Shown: positions 1 through 11,469, numbered from the stretch's first letter. The stretch is DNA of 64,000 bases from Nemophila menziesii (GCA_029959085.1 JARWIR010000010.1:33844731-33908730), one strand, 5' to 3'. Program-made: numbers and translations. Notes: a model not told the origin generated them from the sequence alone.

Positions 1-416
1 GTTGGCAAAACAAGCTTGGCGAATTTTAAATTTATCAAGACTCTTTAGTGCCAAAAGTTCTTAAAGCCATTTATTCTCCAAGGACCGATTTTCGGGATGT
101 CAAACTTGCGAAGAAACGATCGTAGAGTTCGGTCAGTATATACAAAGGTATTCAAATGCTTAAAAGATTTTCGATTTGGCAAATTGGGAATGGTTTAAAA
201 ATGAAAATTTTGGATCACTAATGGCTAGGAAACAAATACGTGCTAGACAAGCCAGATAATTGTAATTTACAATATGTCGGAGAACTCTTTAATCAAAATA
301 AAACAGGTTGGAACATCAGATTAATCAACTCGATGTTTCACACCAATGTGGCGAATGATATATTGAAAATACCGGTGTCGCAAGTCAATATAGTAGATAG
401 AATCGTCTAGCCATTC

Positions 417-725
417 GTGAAAGATGGTATTTATACTACAAAATCAGGATATCATACATTAATTAACGAGTATATTTCTAAAGACGTGCAAACTTCAAGA
501 TATGGAGAAGCAAACAATAGTGTGTTATGGAATACTATTTGGCATGCGAATGTACCCTCTAGAATAAGAAACTTTGGGTGGCGAGTATGTAATGGATCTT
601 TACCTACAAAAGAAAATCTTAAGAAGAGGAAGTGTGTAGATAATACAACGTGTGAATGGTGTGATTTAGGTACCGAAGAAGTTGAACACATCATTCTAAA
701 GTGTCCATTTAGCATACAAGCATAG
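417..725 (+). pseudogene. LINE ORF2 fragment: zf-RVT zinc-binding domain
   Basis: The frame encodes about 100 residues typical of the zf-RVT domain found between reverse transcriptase and RNase H in plant LINEs. It contains the LWNTIWHANVPSRIRNFGWR block, then LPTKENLKKR, then a Cys/His set (CVDN..CEWCDLGTEEVEHIILKCPF). In intact elements this region is thought to help bind template RNA. The preceding bases (about 370-416) read PVSQVNIVDRIV then a stop and the usual KDGIYTTKSGY segment, so the domain belongs to a longer broken ORF2 rather than to a separate gene starting here. It stops at 723 inside the domain. Confidence 0.8.
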
Positions 726-1103
726 GCTGAATCTGCCATGCAGATAAAAATTGATAGAGACTTTAAGGGATCCTTTGCCGAATGGTTCCTGCTCACTATT
801 AAATCTTTTTCAGAAAACGGTTAGGATAAAAGAATTATTACGACAAATCTTCTCGTCACTTCATGAAATATTTGGAAAGAAAGAATGAAGAGATTTTTTG
901 ACAAAAAGAAATGGGTAGTGTTCCAAATTACAAAAAACTCAAACAACTTAATGGCCAGACTATTCGATCCAATTCAGGTACAAAAGGAGAAGGACAAACA
1001 TAATACCTCTAATAATACATTACCCAATAACCCGGCTATTAATGACAAGGCAGAAATAGTCTGGTTAGCGACACATCTTTTGCAAAGGATTGGGAAACAT
1101 CGG

Positions 1104-1500
1104 TAATTGTTGCAATTGGGGTTGATAAGGCTGGAAATGTGAGTCAGAAAAGAACATGTAGATGTTATATCAAGAACATTATTGAAGGAGAGGCGTGGGC
1201 TCTCCTTTTGGCCTTGGGATCTGCAGGAACTCTAGACTTTCAGAGTAGTTCTTTCTACTCTGATCACCTCGAGCTTATTTAAGGTATCTTTAAGCAAGTT
1301 AGGCTTCATTGGAGCCTTAAGCCTTTAGTTGATGAGATAAGAGGATGGATTGATAGATTTCCTCTTTGGAAAATTTCGTATATTACTAGACAGATTAACT
1401 ACATTGCTGATGCGCTTGCAAAATGTGTCAGAAGAGGAATTGATATGTCCGAATGGATTGATCCATCGGTTATCGGTTTTTTAACTTTTTTTATAACTTT
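1104..1500 (+). pseudogene. LINE ORF2 fragment: C-terminal RNase H domain
   Basis: Reading from about 1104 gives VIVAIGVDKAGNVSQKRTC, then EGEAWALLLALGSAG, a SDHLELI segment and a closing NYIADALAKCVRRGI. These are the hallmarks of the plant RVT_3 RNase H domain: the Glu of EAWAL, the Asp of SDHLEL and the Asp of ADALAK. An in-frame stop follows HLELI at about 1280. The domain degrades the RNA strand during target-primed reverse transcription in active elements. It sits directly before the 3' UTR and poly(A), its normal place. Confidence 0.75.
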
Positions 1501-1550
1501 GTAATAACTTTAACTTAAGTTAGTTTGTTTTATTTATTCGAAAAAAAAAA

Positions 1551-2044
1551 GAGAGATAAACCGAAATATTAACCAAAGCTTGTGATTTATATTATATCAT
1601 TTTTAGGACATGAGTGGTAGGAGGATTATCTCATGGAATACCATCATTTTTATAGTATATATCAAGGGACCAAAATCCGGAATGATTGGCCCCATCAAGT
1701 GGAATAATTTTAAATTATTTTGTCTAAAAATGGAGGTTCAGTTAAAATTATTCTAGACGTATATGATAAATTAGCATATGATGGGCATGTGTTAATAAAT
1801 TTGAATGACAAGAAAGAACAAAGAAAGTTCCTCTATCACATGTTGGACAACATGATAGGGACCTGCCTGCTGAATTGCTGAACCGTTGGCCACTCTGCCA
1901 GATATTACATGTTTTATCGACATTTTTATATTAGTTATAAAAAAAATTAATTAAATTTTTTTCCCATACAATCAAGGCTTTACAGCCGTAGCAAATCAAT
2001 AGGAATGGACCTTTGAGTGGATTAATCCTTTTTTCTACCAGCAA
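1551..2044. other. Non-coding stretch between two LINEs; possible Copia gag debris
   Basis: No gene is visible. Around 1700-1760 there is a weak WNNFKLFCLKMEVQLK-like reading that resembles the start of Copia-type gag proteins, followed near 1770-1860 by a frame reading ...YDGHVLINLNDKKEQRKFLYHMLDNM. The resemblance is slight and rests on a short stretch. The end of this stretch is the target into which the next LINE inserted, and the same flank resumes at 7495. Confidence 0.25.
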
Positions 2045-2060
2045 ATCGGCGTAAATATTC
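2045..2060. repeat. Target-site duplication, left copy (16 bp)
   Basis: The 16-mer ATCGGCGTAAATATTC at this position is repeated exactly at 7479-7494. The two copies bracket the minus-strand LINE: this copy adjoins the poly(T) run (3' end of the element) and the other adjoins the 5' end. The flanking bases (a at 2044 versus t at 7478, t at 2061 versus g at 7495) differ, which fixes the length at 16. Confidence 0.92.
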
Positions 2061-2080
2061 TTTTTTTTATTTTTTTATTA
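2061..2080 (-). other. LINE poly(A) tail (T-rich on + strand)
   Basis: A T-rich run (eight T, A, seven T, A, TT) directly follows the left target duplication. Read on the minus strand it is the A-rich 3' tail left by target-primed reverse transcription. Confidence 0.85.
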
Positions 2081-2145
2081 ATCAAACCATTTCAATACAT
2101 TGTTTCATTGTACAACTCTAATAAAGAGCAAAACAACTACAGTAA

Positions 2146-3112
2146 CTACTTAAAAATATTATATAATTCCCAATTTTTTATTAACTCTTTGTTACTATTA
2201 GTTTCATTATACTTCCTACAATCACAAAACTTAAGATATAACAAATTTTGTACATTATGTAAAATCTCTTCTTCAGTCTTAACCTTTCCATTATGCAGCA
2301 TAGCATTCCTATTCAGCCAAATATAATAAAACAAAAACTATAAACCAGCCTTCATGAATAAAGTTCATAAATTTGGTTTGAGCTTTGTCTATTACCAACT
2401 CCATTACCTCATCCCAGGTCTTACAATCAGGCCACACTGCTCCACACTTCTGAATACACCTAATTAAGATCCTTCTCGCAAAAGGGCAACAAATAAATAG
2501 GTGATCCCTATCCTCCACTGCATTGAAGCAAATATCACACTTACTATCCAAATCCAAACCCCACTCACTCATTCTATATTTTGTGGGCAACCTATCTAGA
2601 CAAGCTAACCAAGTTATAAACTTGCATTTAGGTACATTAGTTTTGTACCACACTATTCTTGTCCATTCCAAGATATTACCTGTTCCCCTAACTGTCTGCA
2701 AGGTTTTCTTAAAAGAGAATTTCCCCTTACAGTTAGTTGACCATCTTATCTTATCAACACCATGACTGAGACTTGGATCTAACTCAGCTAGTCCTCTCAA
2801 TTCTCCTGGAAAGTGCCATCTCCCTCTATTATAACAAGAGTTAACTGTTTTCTTAACCCACACACTTCTAAAATCCAATTCTCCTTTTAATGCCTCATTC
2901 ACATTCTTCCCTCCAATACATCTGTCCCAATATAAGTATGTACTCTCTCCATTTCTAACTTCATGAGTAATAAACTCATAAGCTACATCTCTAACATTCA
3001 ATAACTTCTTCCAAATCCAAGCCATGTCCTGTCTCTCAGTCATACCCCAAATACAACTCCCTTTTAATACATTACTATGAGCCCAACAACTTAGCAAGTT
3101 ATCACTTTTCAC
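2146..3112 (-). pseudogene. LINE ORF2 C-terminal part: zf-RVT region
   Basis: The minus strand encodes the post-RT region: SNVLKGSCIWGM, a DLAWIWKKLL-type segment, GKFSFKKTLQTVRGTG, then the zf-RVT core TRIVWYKTNVPKCKFITWLA with LPTKYRMSEWG and a Cys/His cluster (CDICFNAVEDRDHLFICCPF). A frameshift near 2320 moves the end into another frame, which reads YYIWLNRNAMLHNGKVKTEEEI and stops at 2146. There is no EAWAL...ADALA RNase H signature after it. This part is out of frame with the RT block upstream (3279-4895); the break lies between 3112 and 3279. Confidence 0.85.
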
Positions 3113-3278
3113 ATAAATTCACCAAAACAAACTGAGTAAACACACCTTGTTTAGCAACTCAATGTTAGGTACATTTAAACCACCTTCAGCTATAGGAGTA
3201 CATACCTTAACCCAAGCTACCTTAGCACCTCTAGCCCCTTCCAAAGAAAACTAGAAAGCTTTTGATTTAGCTTATAAT

Positions 3279-4895
3279 TCACCTTTTTGGGAGTAAGAAA
3301 ACTCTACACCAGTAGAGTATTTTACTCACTAAAACCACCTTAATAAGCTCCAATCTTCCTGCATAAGTCAGCATTTTATTACTCCAGTTGTTTATATTCT
3401 CACAAATCCTTTCCACCAACTTATTTGCATCTCCCAAACTTAGCTTTTTAGTACTCAGTGGCACCCCCAAGTATCTAACTGGAAGCCTACCCTCCTTAAT
3501 CCCCAAAATCTGCACAATACTCGCAATTTCTTCATTAGAAACACCACCAAAATATACTTCACTTTTGCTACTACTAACTCTCAATCCAGACATTCTAGAA
3601 AACACATCCAAACCCTCTTTAATTACCTCAGCTGAATTCATATCTGCCTTCATGAAAATGAGCAAGTCATCAGCAAACATCATGTGGTTTAGTTTTAGAT
3701 GCTCACACCTCGGGTGGAATGAGAACCTTCCATTTTGACCACAAGCTTTACATATAGCTGTCAGAACTTCCATACCTAACACAAATAGATAAGGGGACAC
3801 AGGGTCCCCTTGTCTTAAACCTCTCTTTCCTTGAAAAACCCCCACCATCTCACCATTAACTCCAATAGAATAACTAGGTATTGAGACGCACATCACTATC
3901 CAATCAATAAACCTACTTTGAAATCCAAAAGCAGTTAATGTCTTGAATATAAACTTCCAGTTCAGGCTATCATATGCCTTTTGAATATCCACATTAATAG
4001 TGCATCTGGGAGTTATATTACATCTGTCATACTCATGAAGTACATCCTGAGCAACTATAATATTATCACATATGTATCTCCCTTTCACAAAAGCTACTTG
4101 ACTGTTAGAGACTATTGAATCCATTACAACTCTAAGCCTCTCAGTTATTATCCTTGACAAGGTCTTATATGAGGTATTGACACATGAGATTGGCCTAAAG
4201 AGTCTCACATTTGAAGGGGTAGACACTTTAGGTATAAGAGTAATGTTTGTAGTGTTCACCTCTCTAAGCATATTCCTACTTTCAAATAGCTCCAAAACTT
4301 CTTTACAAAATTCATCCCCTACAATAGGCCAACAGAACTTGTAGAATCTTGAGGTAAACCCATCAGGGCCAGGGCATTTGTCTTCACTGATAGAGAACAT
4401 GGCCTTTTTTATTTCATCATTTGTTACAGGTCTACTCAGCTTATCTCTTTGTTCATAAGTAAGGCTAACTTTTAAAAGCTTCTTTATACTATCAACACTA
4501 CAACTTTCTTCTAGACTATCCTCTATACCAATCAGCTGCTTATAGAAGTTAATAAATTCATTCTTAATGTCATCAGGTTTAGTCAACACTACCCCATTAT
4601 CATTGATAAGAGTTGTAACTCTGTTCTTAGCTTGCCTCCCTTTGATAAGTTTAAAGTAGTAAGCCGACCTTGAATCACTCCCCTTACTCCAAGTAGCTCT
4701 GGATTTTTGCTTGAGTATTTCATTCTCCTGTAGCATAGCTTCTTCAAGTTTGAATAAGGTAACCTTCTCTTCAGCTAGTATAGCCTCATTACTTTTTCCT
4801 TGCATAATAAGGTCCTGCAACTTTCCCAAGGTTAATCTCAGGTTAGTAATATATAGTGGATCTTTTTTAAAATACATTATATTAAAAGCTTTCAA
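3279..4895 (-). pseudogene. LINE ORF2 central part: reverse transcriptase (open over 538 codons)
   Basis: This long open block is the reverse transcriptase of the element. The order of motifs is typical of plant L1 RTs: an upstream WSKGSDSRSAYYFKLIKGR linker, GPDGFTSRFYKFCW, the LIPKVSTP / FRPISCVNTSYKTLSRII block, QVAFVKGRYICDNIIVAQD, INVDIQKAYDSLNW with the first catalytic Asp, GLRQGDPVSPYLFV, and MMFADDLLIF with the catalytic Asp pair. The downstream VRYLGVPLSTKKL and AGRLELIKVVL blocks are present. All visible catalytic residues are kept. The enzyme copies LINE RNA onto nicked genomic DNA. The block is joined to the endonuclease and zf-RVT only across frameshifts, so no complete ORF2 protein can be made. 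Confidence 0.92.
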
Positions 4896-4903
4896 AGCTT
4901 TCT

Positions 4904-5748
4904 TTACAATTCTTTGTTAGTACAAAATTTAAACATCTCAGATCCTTCTACTCCAGTCCTCCAAGCTTTCTCTACAACCTCAAGAAACTTCTCATGTTTA
5001 CACCATATATTGAAGAACCTAAATGGGGTGGGACCCCTGCTTTGCACTATTCCAATCTCCATATGTACCACACAATGGTCAGAGGTTGATGGAGCAAGGT
5101 ATAGTACATTTGAATAAACTAAATCCAACCATTTAACATTTATTAAAAGCCTGTCTATTCTACTAGCCCTTAGATTCACCAAGCTTCTATTAGTCCAGGT
5201 ATAGAAGTTCCCACAAGACTGATGTTCAAACATTTCTGCTTCCTCCACACAATCTATGAATTCTTTTGTATATTCATTAATCTCCTCACAATTTAATCTA
5301 TCCTCTATCTTCAAAATTTCATTAAATTCCCCAACACAACCAAAACTATCTTCTTATATAACTGACTCCACCTCAATAAATCTCTCCATAACACTCTCCT
5401 TGACTTCTCATTATTACTCGCATACACCACACTCAAATAGATAGTGATATTACTATTGCACTCCACTATTTTTAATAATACTGCTTGATATGTTTCCTCC
5501 AATAATTCCACTTTAAACTCATCTTCCTTCCATAGAACCCACACTCTACCTCTTGGATCTTTTGAATAGTTGTGAATTATACTATACTGTTCGAATCTTT
5601 CCTTCTTTATCTGAATCATATTTTCATATATAACTTTAGTCTCAAGAAGACACATAATTTGCACCTTGTTTGTGAACATATAATTCAAGACATCTAACTG
5701 TCTTAGGGTCATGTTCAAACCCCTTACATTCCATGATCCAATGATCAT
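4904..5748 (-). pseudogene. LINE ORF2 N-terminal part: apurinic-type endonuclease
   Basis: The minus strand begins MIIGSWNVRGLNMTLRQLDV, the standard start of plant LINE endonucleases, with the metal-binding Glu in CLLETKV and a downstream TSDHCVVHMEI segment carrying the catalytic SDH. Between them a frameshift at about 5311-5330 breaks the GDFNEIL-like motif: the upper frame ends in ...VVLGNLMKF, while the next frame resumes KIEDRLNCEEINEY. This enzyme nicks the target DNA to prime reverse transcription. The start at 5748 is favoured because homologous ORF2s begin at this NVRGL motif and the spacer to ORF1 (5749-5921) is short. Confidence 0.87.
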
Positions 5749-5921
5749 GGATCAGGGGGTTTGTGTTTGTGCACCTCCTTCACCTGTACACTTTCAACAA
5801 TCCTTCCAATATCCTCATCCAAAGCTGACAATGGACTCCTTAGTATACTAAATGGGTTATTTGTACAAGGGGACACACTTTGGCTACTACCAGCTCTATA
5901 TCTCCCTGAAACTACATTCCA

Positions 5922-7154
5922 CTACTCCTTTTGATTAACCTCCTTCTCAACTCTAGCCTGTACTCCTTCCTCCACTTCAATACCTTTTCCCTTATCTATT
6001 TTACTCAACTCTACATTCTCCTTCATACTTTGATTCTGCTTAAGAACCCATATTTTCTTTTCAGGTTTACAAATATCATGATCATAACTCTGGCATCTTT
6101 CACACCTTTTAGGTGTCCATTCATATAGTACCTCCACCTCATGTAATTCACTTATACCAGTATCCACATACACCTTCCTCTGCAACTCCTTCTTCAAATT
6201 AACCTCCACACACACCCTTGCATACCCTAACCTTGTTCTAGACTCAGTTATAGAATCTATTTGAATAGGAATTCCTACCCCACTAGATATATAGCTCAAG
6301 CCTTCCTTTGTCCAAAGATTCATAGGTACATCTCTCAATCTCACCCACAGTGGCACCCTATCCATCTCAATTTTGCCAAACTTCATGTCAGCTGACCATT
6401 TTCTTAAGAACAAAGGCCTACCACTTATGTGCCAAATCTGTTCCAGTGCTTTCCCTTTCTTGTCCAAGTTCTAAAAGGTGAATACATACATATTTCCTTT
6501 ATATTTCACATCCACATTCCCAAATTCTCTCCACTGATAACGCACAAATTTTGTAATAGCATAGAATTGAGGAGCTTGACCTATAAACTGACCTATCAAA
6601 CAGTTTTCCCACACTTTACCACCATTATCGAATACAATTTGAGGGGGGGTTTAATTATCATTTTCCCCTCATGATCAATTGGTTCATGAAAATCTAACTC
6701 TAGCTTAGTTTCAACTCTTCCTTCAAACAAATTAACCCAAGGCTTAGCAGTACTTACTTCACATTGTACCTCATTCGATACTTGATTCATTGAGATAATA
6801 GGTGTTTGAATCTGGTTCTTCATTACCTCTTCATTCTGAACAACCACCTTGTTACTCGGTATTTGGACTCCTCTCACTACTTTTGATCGGAGTTACAGCA
6901 ATTCTTCCCGTCACCACAGTCATATCCTTCACTATTCCGTTATTAGTATTCTTACCCGTCTCCATTTTACCCGTCACCGATTTTCCCACCGTCAATTTAC
7001 CCGTCACCGATTTACCCGTCACCGACCTTGCCTCATTCACAGTAGTTTTCAACTCTTTTGCTCTTTACTCGATTTTGCTTCATTATTCATCTGGACATCC
7101 TCAAACATCTGTCTCGTAATATCAACCTTAGCGTTTCTCCTTTTTTTGAGCCAT
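5922..7154 (-). pseudogene. LINE ORF1: DUF4283-like RNA-binding protein with zinc knuckle
   Basis: ORF1 of plant L1 elements encodes the RNA chaperone/packaging protein. Here the minus strand starts MAQKKEKR at 7154 and soon shifts frame. It continues through a VTGK-repeat segment (about 7025-6951), a TAKPWVNLFEG block (6752 region), then the DUF4283-like part WHISGRPLFLRKWSADMKFG, PLWVRLRDVPMNLW, and ends with TPKRCERCQSYDHDICKPE, a degenerate CCHC knuckle (Cys-x2-Cys-x4-His-x3-Cys), and a Lys/Glu-rich tail. At least three frameshifts and one stop (near 6467) split the frame, so no full protein is made. Confidence 0.8.
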
Positions 7155-7478
7155 AGAAAGAGAGAGTAGATTAGGTTAGATGAAAAGAAGAAGCGGACGA
7201 TTTAGTTTAGGTTTAGAAATCTCGAATATATGAAGATTTTGGCTTGAAAATGGTATGAACAAATTGTTAGATCCCAGAAAATATGGAATTAACAACTGAT
7301 CGAAGAGAGAGAATCCCAAAAGATATGGAATTCAGTGGTTTTTTGGTTTTAGATTCGAAACAGAAATGAAAAAAGAAAAGAAAAAAACGCGTGAGATGCT
7401 TAAGTACTACCAAAAAAAATGAGAAAAACCCCTTTCAGCGCGTGAGGCGCGTTCCACCAATCACTCCTTCCCTTTTTT

Positions 7479-7494
7479 ATCGGCGTAAATATTC
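7479..7494. repeat. Target-site duplication, right copy (16 bp)
   Basis: Exact match to 2045-2060. It defines the 5' boundary of the LINE on the minus strand at 7478, so the insertion is 5,418 bp long and essentially full length. Confidence 0.92.
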
Positions 7495-8580
7495 GTTTCG
7501 ATATGTAAAACTTATTTCAAAACTAGAGTGATTCTCAAGCATCTCACACAAAAATGATAAGTCCAATTTATAGAGTTATTACCCTACTTTACTATCATAT
7601 GAAATCCCCTCAAATCAATTTTAAATATACATTTTAATGCCTCAATCCGTCGTTTATCTCAATTGTAATGAATATTTACTGCAAAAAAAGTGCAAAAATT
7701 TGAACCTTCTTTAACAATTGAACCTAATGAACATTCATTGCACCATTTACACAAAAACATTCAAAATTTAACAATTGAACCATTTCAACAAAATTGGATT
7801 TTTAACCTTATTTTGATTATTTGAAATGGACATTCTAAATGATAAGAGTAACAAGCAATGTTGATGATGTTTAGGAGATGAGTATGAAGTTTTATGTTTG
7901 ACCGTTTATGATTGTTTATGGTTTTATACTCTTTTTATCTTCAAAAATTGTTTGGAAATTTGAACGTGTTCACCAAGATAAAAAGAGTATAAAACCAAAA
8001 TGTTGATAAATGAACATAAAACCTCATACTCATCACTAAACATAATCAACAAGAATAGTCTATTAAATCGTTACATTAAGGTTAATAAAAAATAAAAATC
8101 TTGACATAAAAAATGTTAAATAATAATGAAACATTAGACCTCAAACACATCTCTCTTCCCCATTATTGGACAAAATAACCTCAAACTTCAAAAAATGTTT
8201 TTTTCTTTCCTAATTTGATTATTCAATGGATTATTCTTGTTGATGGAATTGATGTTCGATGGCATATTCTTGTTCATAAAGTAGCAAACAGTGTTGGTGT
8301 TGGTGAAGAGTTGAGTTTGAGGATTTATGTTTCTATATTTGTCAACAATTCAATTAAGTGAAGATTAAGGAGAATGGGAAAGGGGGTGCGAATGAGTAGG
8401 AAGGGGTGCGGAGGGAGTTATTTTCTTTTCTTTTTATATAGGGAAATATGTTTTTGTATTCTTAATGGGTAAATGAGTAACTTTACAGTTAAAAAATTAT
8501 AAATAATTAACAGAACTCATCCCCAACAAAAAAAGGCGAGATAACAAATAACAAACTAAAATTTGAAGATAAGTTAAAAA
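7495..8580. other. Non-coding AT-rich spacer
   Basis: No convincing coding sequence on either strand. The start continues the flank interrupted by the LINE. It contains the fold-back at 7860-8050, described separately. From about 8210 to 8420 there are loosely repeated TTCTTGTTGATGG / TTCTTGTTCATAA words and a purine-rich stretch (8355-8420). The last 100 bases lead into the 5' UTR of the next LINE. Confidence 0.4.
7860..8050. repeat. Fold-back inverted repeat (arms about 80 bp, loop 33 bp)
   Basis: The left arm (7860-7941) and right arm (7975-8050) are reverse complements. The inner 22 bp pair perfectly (7920-7941 with 7975-7996). The outer parts pair with few mismatches: GATGAGTATGAAGTTTTATG faces CATAAAACCTCATACTCATC, and GTTGATGATGTTTAG faces CTAAACATAATCAAC. 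The loop is 7942-7974. This could be a small MITE-like element or the foldback of a small-RNA precursor. No clear terminal target duplication was found. Confidence 0.75.
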
Positions 8581-8709
8581 GCATTTTTTTCTCTCTCTAG
8601 AGCGGATTAGTACTTTCCTATTCTAGAACCCAAGTTTGTCTCCTTTTTCCTATTTTGTTTTATTTCCTTTTTCGACCTTTACCTTCATTTTTTGGGTCAA
8701 CGGTAAAAA

Positions 8710-11395
8710 ATGGTCAGCCAGGGGCGGCCGCCATTGCCTGTACCACCGGACTTAAAGGGAGGAAGAACGTGGAGAGTCAGCAATTCAACACCAAGAGATT
8801 CATCCTCTCTACATGTGACGTCAAACGAGAAAATCAACACGACAAAGAAGTCGTCACAAATGTTAAACAACTTTCAACTAAGCGTCTCAGACTGTTTTTG
8901 CAACCGTCATGAGAAATTCAAGGACGGAGCACCAGTGGGGTAGAGAAGAAAGGCGAAATTGATATGGGTATTCAAAGAGCATCCAAACGTGCGCTTTCTT
9001 ATGAAAATAGGGATGACATTTCTCCCGTTATTGTTGGAGGAGATAGGAGTCACACTAATTAAGGGAGGCAATGTTCAAAATTTGGAAACAATAGTTGGGC
9101 ATAGAGAAGCGGAACTGGATTTGGTGGACTCAAACGATGGGATTAAGCTGATGGAAACACCCAAATTTTGATGTGGAGCCAAATATGGGGAAAGAAAGCC
9201 AGCATAAGGACGAAGAGAGCCCTCCTAGTGATCGTTTGATAGCTGCTACTATCTCCCCCCAGAGACCGATTCTTGCAGGTAATATAATTTCGTCAAATTA
9301 TTTAACATTGTCTGGTGTAGCTGTTTCTTCAGAAAATGCCCCAGAAGATGCCTCAAAACAGGTTGCCGTAAAATCGGACCGTGTAGAAAATAATGGGGGG
9401 AATGATGTCGACACAAGATCATATAGGGAGGTGTTCGTAGGCGCGCTGCCAGGCTTCCCAAAGTGTAATGTTTATTCTTCAGATCCTTCAAACCAGAGCA
9501 AACATAATAATAGTACAGAGCACACCTTCCCTCGGGAAACAGAAAAAAGCGTGGATATGTTCAATATGGAGGACAATATTCTGTCTAGCGACACCACGTA
9601 TCTGCAATTAGTAAGATCGGCTATGCAAAAGCTCCACGGGTGAAAGGTATGGCAAAAATCTCTCATTATTAAATTACTAGGTCATAATGTCGGGTTTTAA
9701 TATATGTTCAATAAGATTAACCAAATATGGGCCCCAAAAGTGCGCATGGTTTTAGTTGATGTGGGATTCGGTTATACTACTGCACAATTTACGAACTCTG
9801 AGGTTTATAATAAAGAGCTTAACGGGGGTCCATGGATGATCTTAGACCACTGCCTTATTGTACGCACATGGGATCCTTTATTCATGCCAAATGACACGTC
9901 AGTTTTCCGAACCACGGTTTGGGTCTGATTACCTTGGCTACCGTTAACAAATTACATGGAGGAGATACTCTCAGCAATAGGTAACCTTATTGGAAAGATG
10001 ATAAGAATAGATCCATTTACTAGATCACACGCAAGAGGGAACTTTGCTAGAATCGCGGCTGAAGTGGAACTCGATAAACCCCTAGTTTCGATTATTAGAA
10101 TACAAGATCTTTTACAAAAGTGGAATACAAGGGCCTTCACCTTTTTTGCTTCAATTGCGGTAAATTTGGGCATGTGAAAGGATATTGTGGGGACCTAGTC
10201 GGGATGGGGAGACTTCATATGGTATTCCTAATTAGAGCAAGCCAAGTGAGGGTAAGGATAGAGGGGTTGAAGCAACGAGACCCCGCTACGGAGAGTGGAT
10301 GACAGTTGATAGAGGGAGGGGGCAGGTTCGTAATAATGGGGGAACGCAACGGACTAAAAGTACTCATAACGGTGGCAATGTGGGAGGTAGGAAGGGTATT
10401 TAAACCCCTAACAAGCCGAAAAACAAGTAAGTCACTGAGCGGGATATGGGGTCTCGCTATTGGGTCCTTTCATCAGCTGAATTAGGAGAGTACAGTGGTA
10501 GCGAGGCAAGAGATGTAAACGTCGACATTCCAGTGGGGATAGTAGCTATCAACGGAAACTCGAGTGGTGGTAATGTGGAAAGAGGTGATAAAGAGCAGCC
10601 TAGCCATGTCGTGATTAAGACATCGTCCCATAAGCTAATTGGAGTTTTTTTTTCAATATGGATAAGCAAAAAGTGGTAGATGGAGAACTTTTGGGATCGT
10701 CGCCAAAGAGAAAGGACAAGAACATGGAAAAGATGGTGATCATAGGTGGATCAGGTGCATCAAATAAGGTTTTGGGGTGTAATATGGTTATATCGATGGG
10801 GGCGAATGAGGGGCGTAAAGAGGGAGGTAATGGGTCAAATTTGGGAGAATCTTATGATGGATCCGTAGTATATGGGGAGGGCACAACTGATGTAGGTGTT
10901 AAGGAAGGTATTTTACCTGCTAATTCACAACAGTTGAGGAACAGGTCTCATAGGGACCTGGATGCAATTTTGGGTTTTTCGGAATCATGTACAGAAGCAG
11001 AGGGAGCTACTCTGGATCTTAAAGCTTCTGAAACTTGCGACGTTTACAGTTTAAATAAGACATAGGATCCTCTTGAGCCTCCCTTTAAAGCAGGTACAAT
11101 TCTGTTTTGTATTTCTAAAGGTGATAACCAATGTACAGGGGCTGTGATTACAGATTCCTTACATCAAGTTGACACATCAGCTAAGGCGACGCAAGTGGCG
11201 ATGGGGCAGATTGGTAAGGAAGCTTTGAAGGAGTTATTTAAAGACAAGTCAGATGCTCTGGATTACCGTGATTTTCACCTCGAAGACTCCCAAGAGATGC
11301 TAGAAGATCAGCCGAATGGTGAGCAACAGGAAGTGGCAAGCTCGAGCATTATTCTGACGAACCTTGAAGATGGAGACGTTTCTTTGGGTGTTTAA
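8710..11395 (+). pseudogene. LINE ORF1: DUF4283 and zinc knuckle protein
   Basis: Likely start ATG at 8710 (MVSQGRPPLPVPPDLKGGR), after a pyrimidine-rich leader. The frame breaks at 8941. The recognisable core lies at 9173-10302: a YLQLVRSAMQKL leader, then DUF4283 with GFGYTTAQFTN, LNGGPWMILDHCLIVRTWDP and VWV (stop) LPWLPL, then a KPLVSIIRIQ segment and the CCHC knuckle CFNCGKFGHVKGYC near 10145. The variable C-terminal tail, rich in Gly, Ser and acidic residues, runs on to about 11395. The protein normally coats LINE RNA. Frameshifts or stops near 8941, 9171, 9643, 9928, 10177 and 10302 make it non-functional. Confidence 0.78.
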
Positions 11396-11469
11396 TAGGG
11401 AGTTTTTCCTCTTCCTTTCTTATTCCATATTTAAAGGGTAGATACATATAATGTAATTATTACAGGGGG

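Larger units (their letters stand above)
1..1550 (+). mobile_element. LINE (L1-type) 3'-terminal fragment, RNase H-bearing
   Basis: This is the 3' part of a plant non-LTR retrotransposon. The window opens inside the ORF2 C-terminal region; the first 250 bases read as a broken LAKQAWRIL-type segment that in plant LINEs follows the reverse transcriptase. A zinc-binding zf-RVT domain (417-725) and an RNase H domain (about 1104-1500) follow in plant LINE order. The element ends in an A10 run at 1541-1550, as expected for a 3' poly(A) tail. Several in-frame stops and frameshifts show it is dead. The 5' end lies outside the window, so no target-site duplication can be tested. Confidence 0.85.
2061..7478 (-). 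mobile_element. Near full-length L1-type LINE, no RNase H, with target-site duplication
   Basis: On the minus strand the element reads: 5' UTR (about 7478-7155), ORF1 with a DUF4283-like region and a zinc knuckle (7154-5922), an inter-ORF spacer, then ORF2 with endonuclease, reverse transcriptase and zf-RVT (5748-2146), a short 3' UTR and a T-rich run (2061-2080), which is the poly(A) tail. A perfect 16-bp target duplication flanks it. ORF2 ends soon after zf-RVT with no RNase H domain, unlike the other LINEs in the window, so this belongs to a different L1 lineage. Both ORFs are interrupted by frameshifts, so the copy is inactive, but the reverse transcriptase block alone is open for 538 codons. 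Confidence 0.92.
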
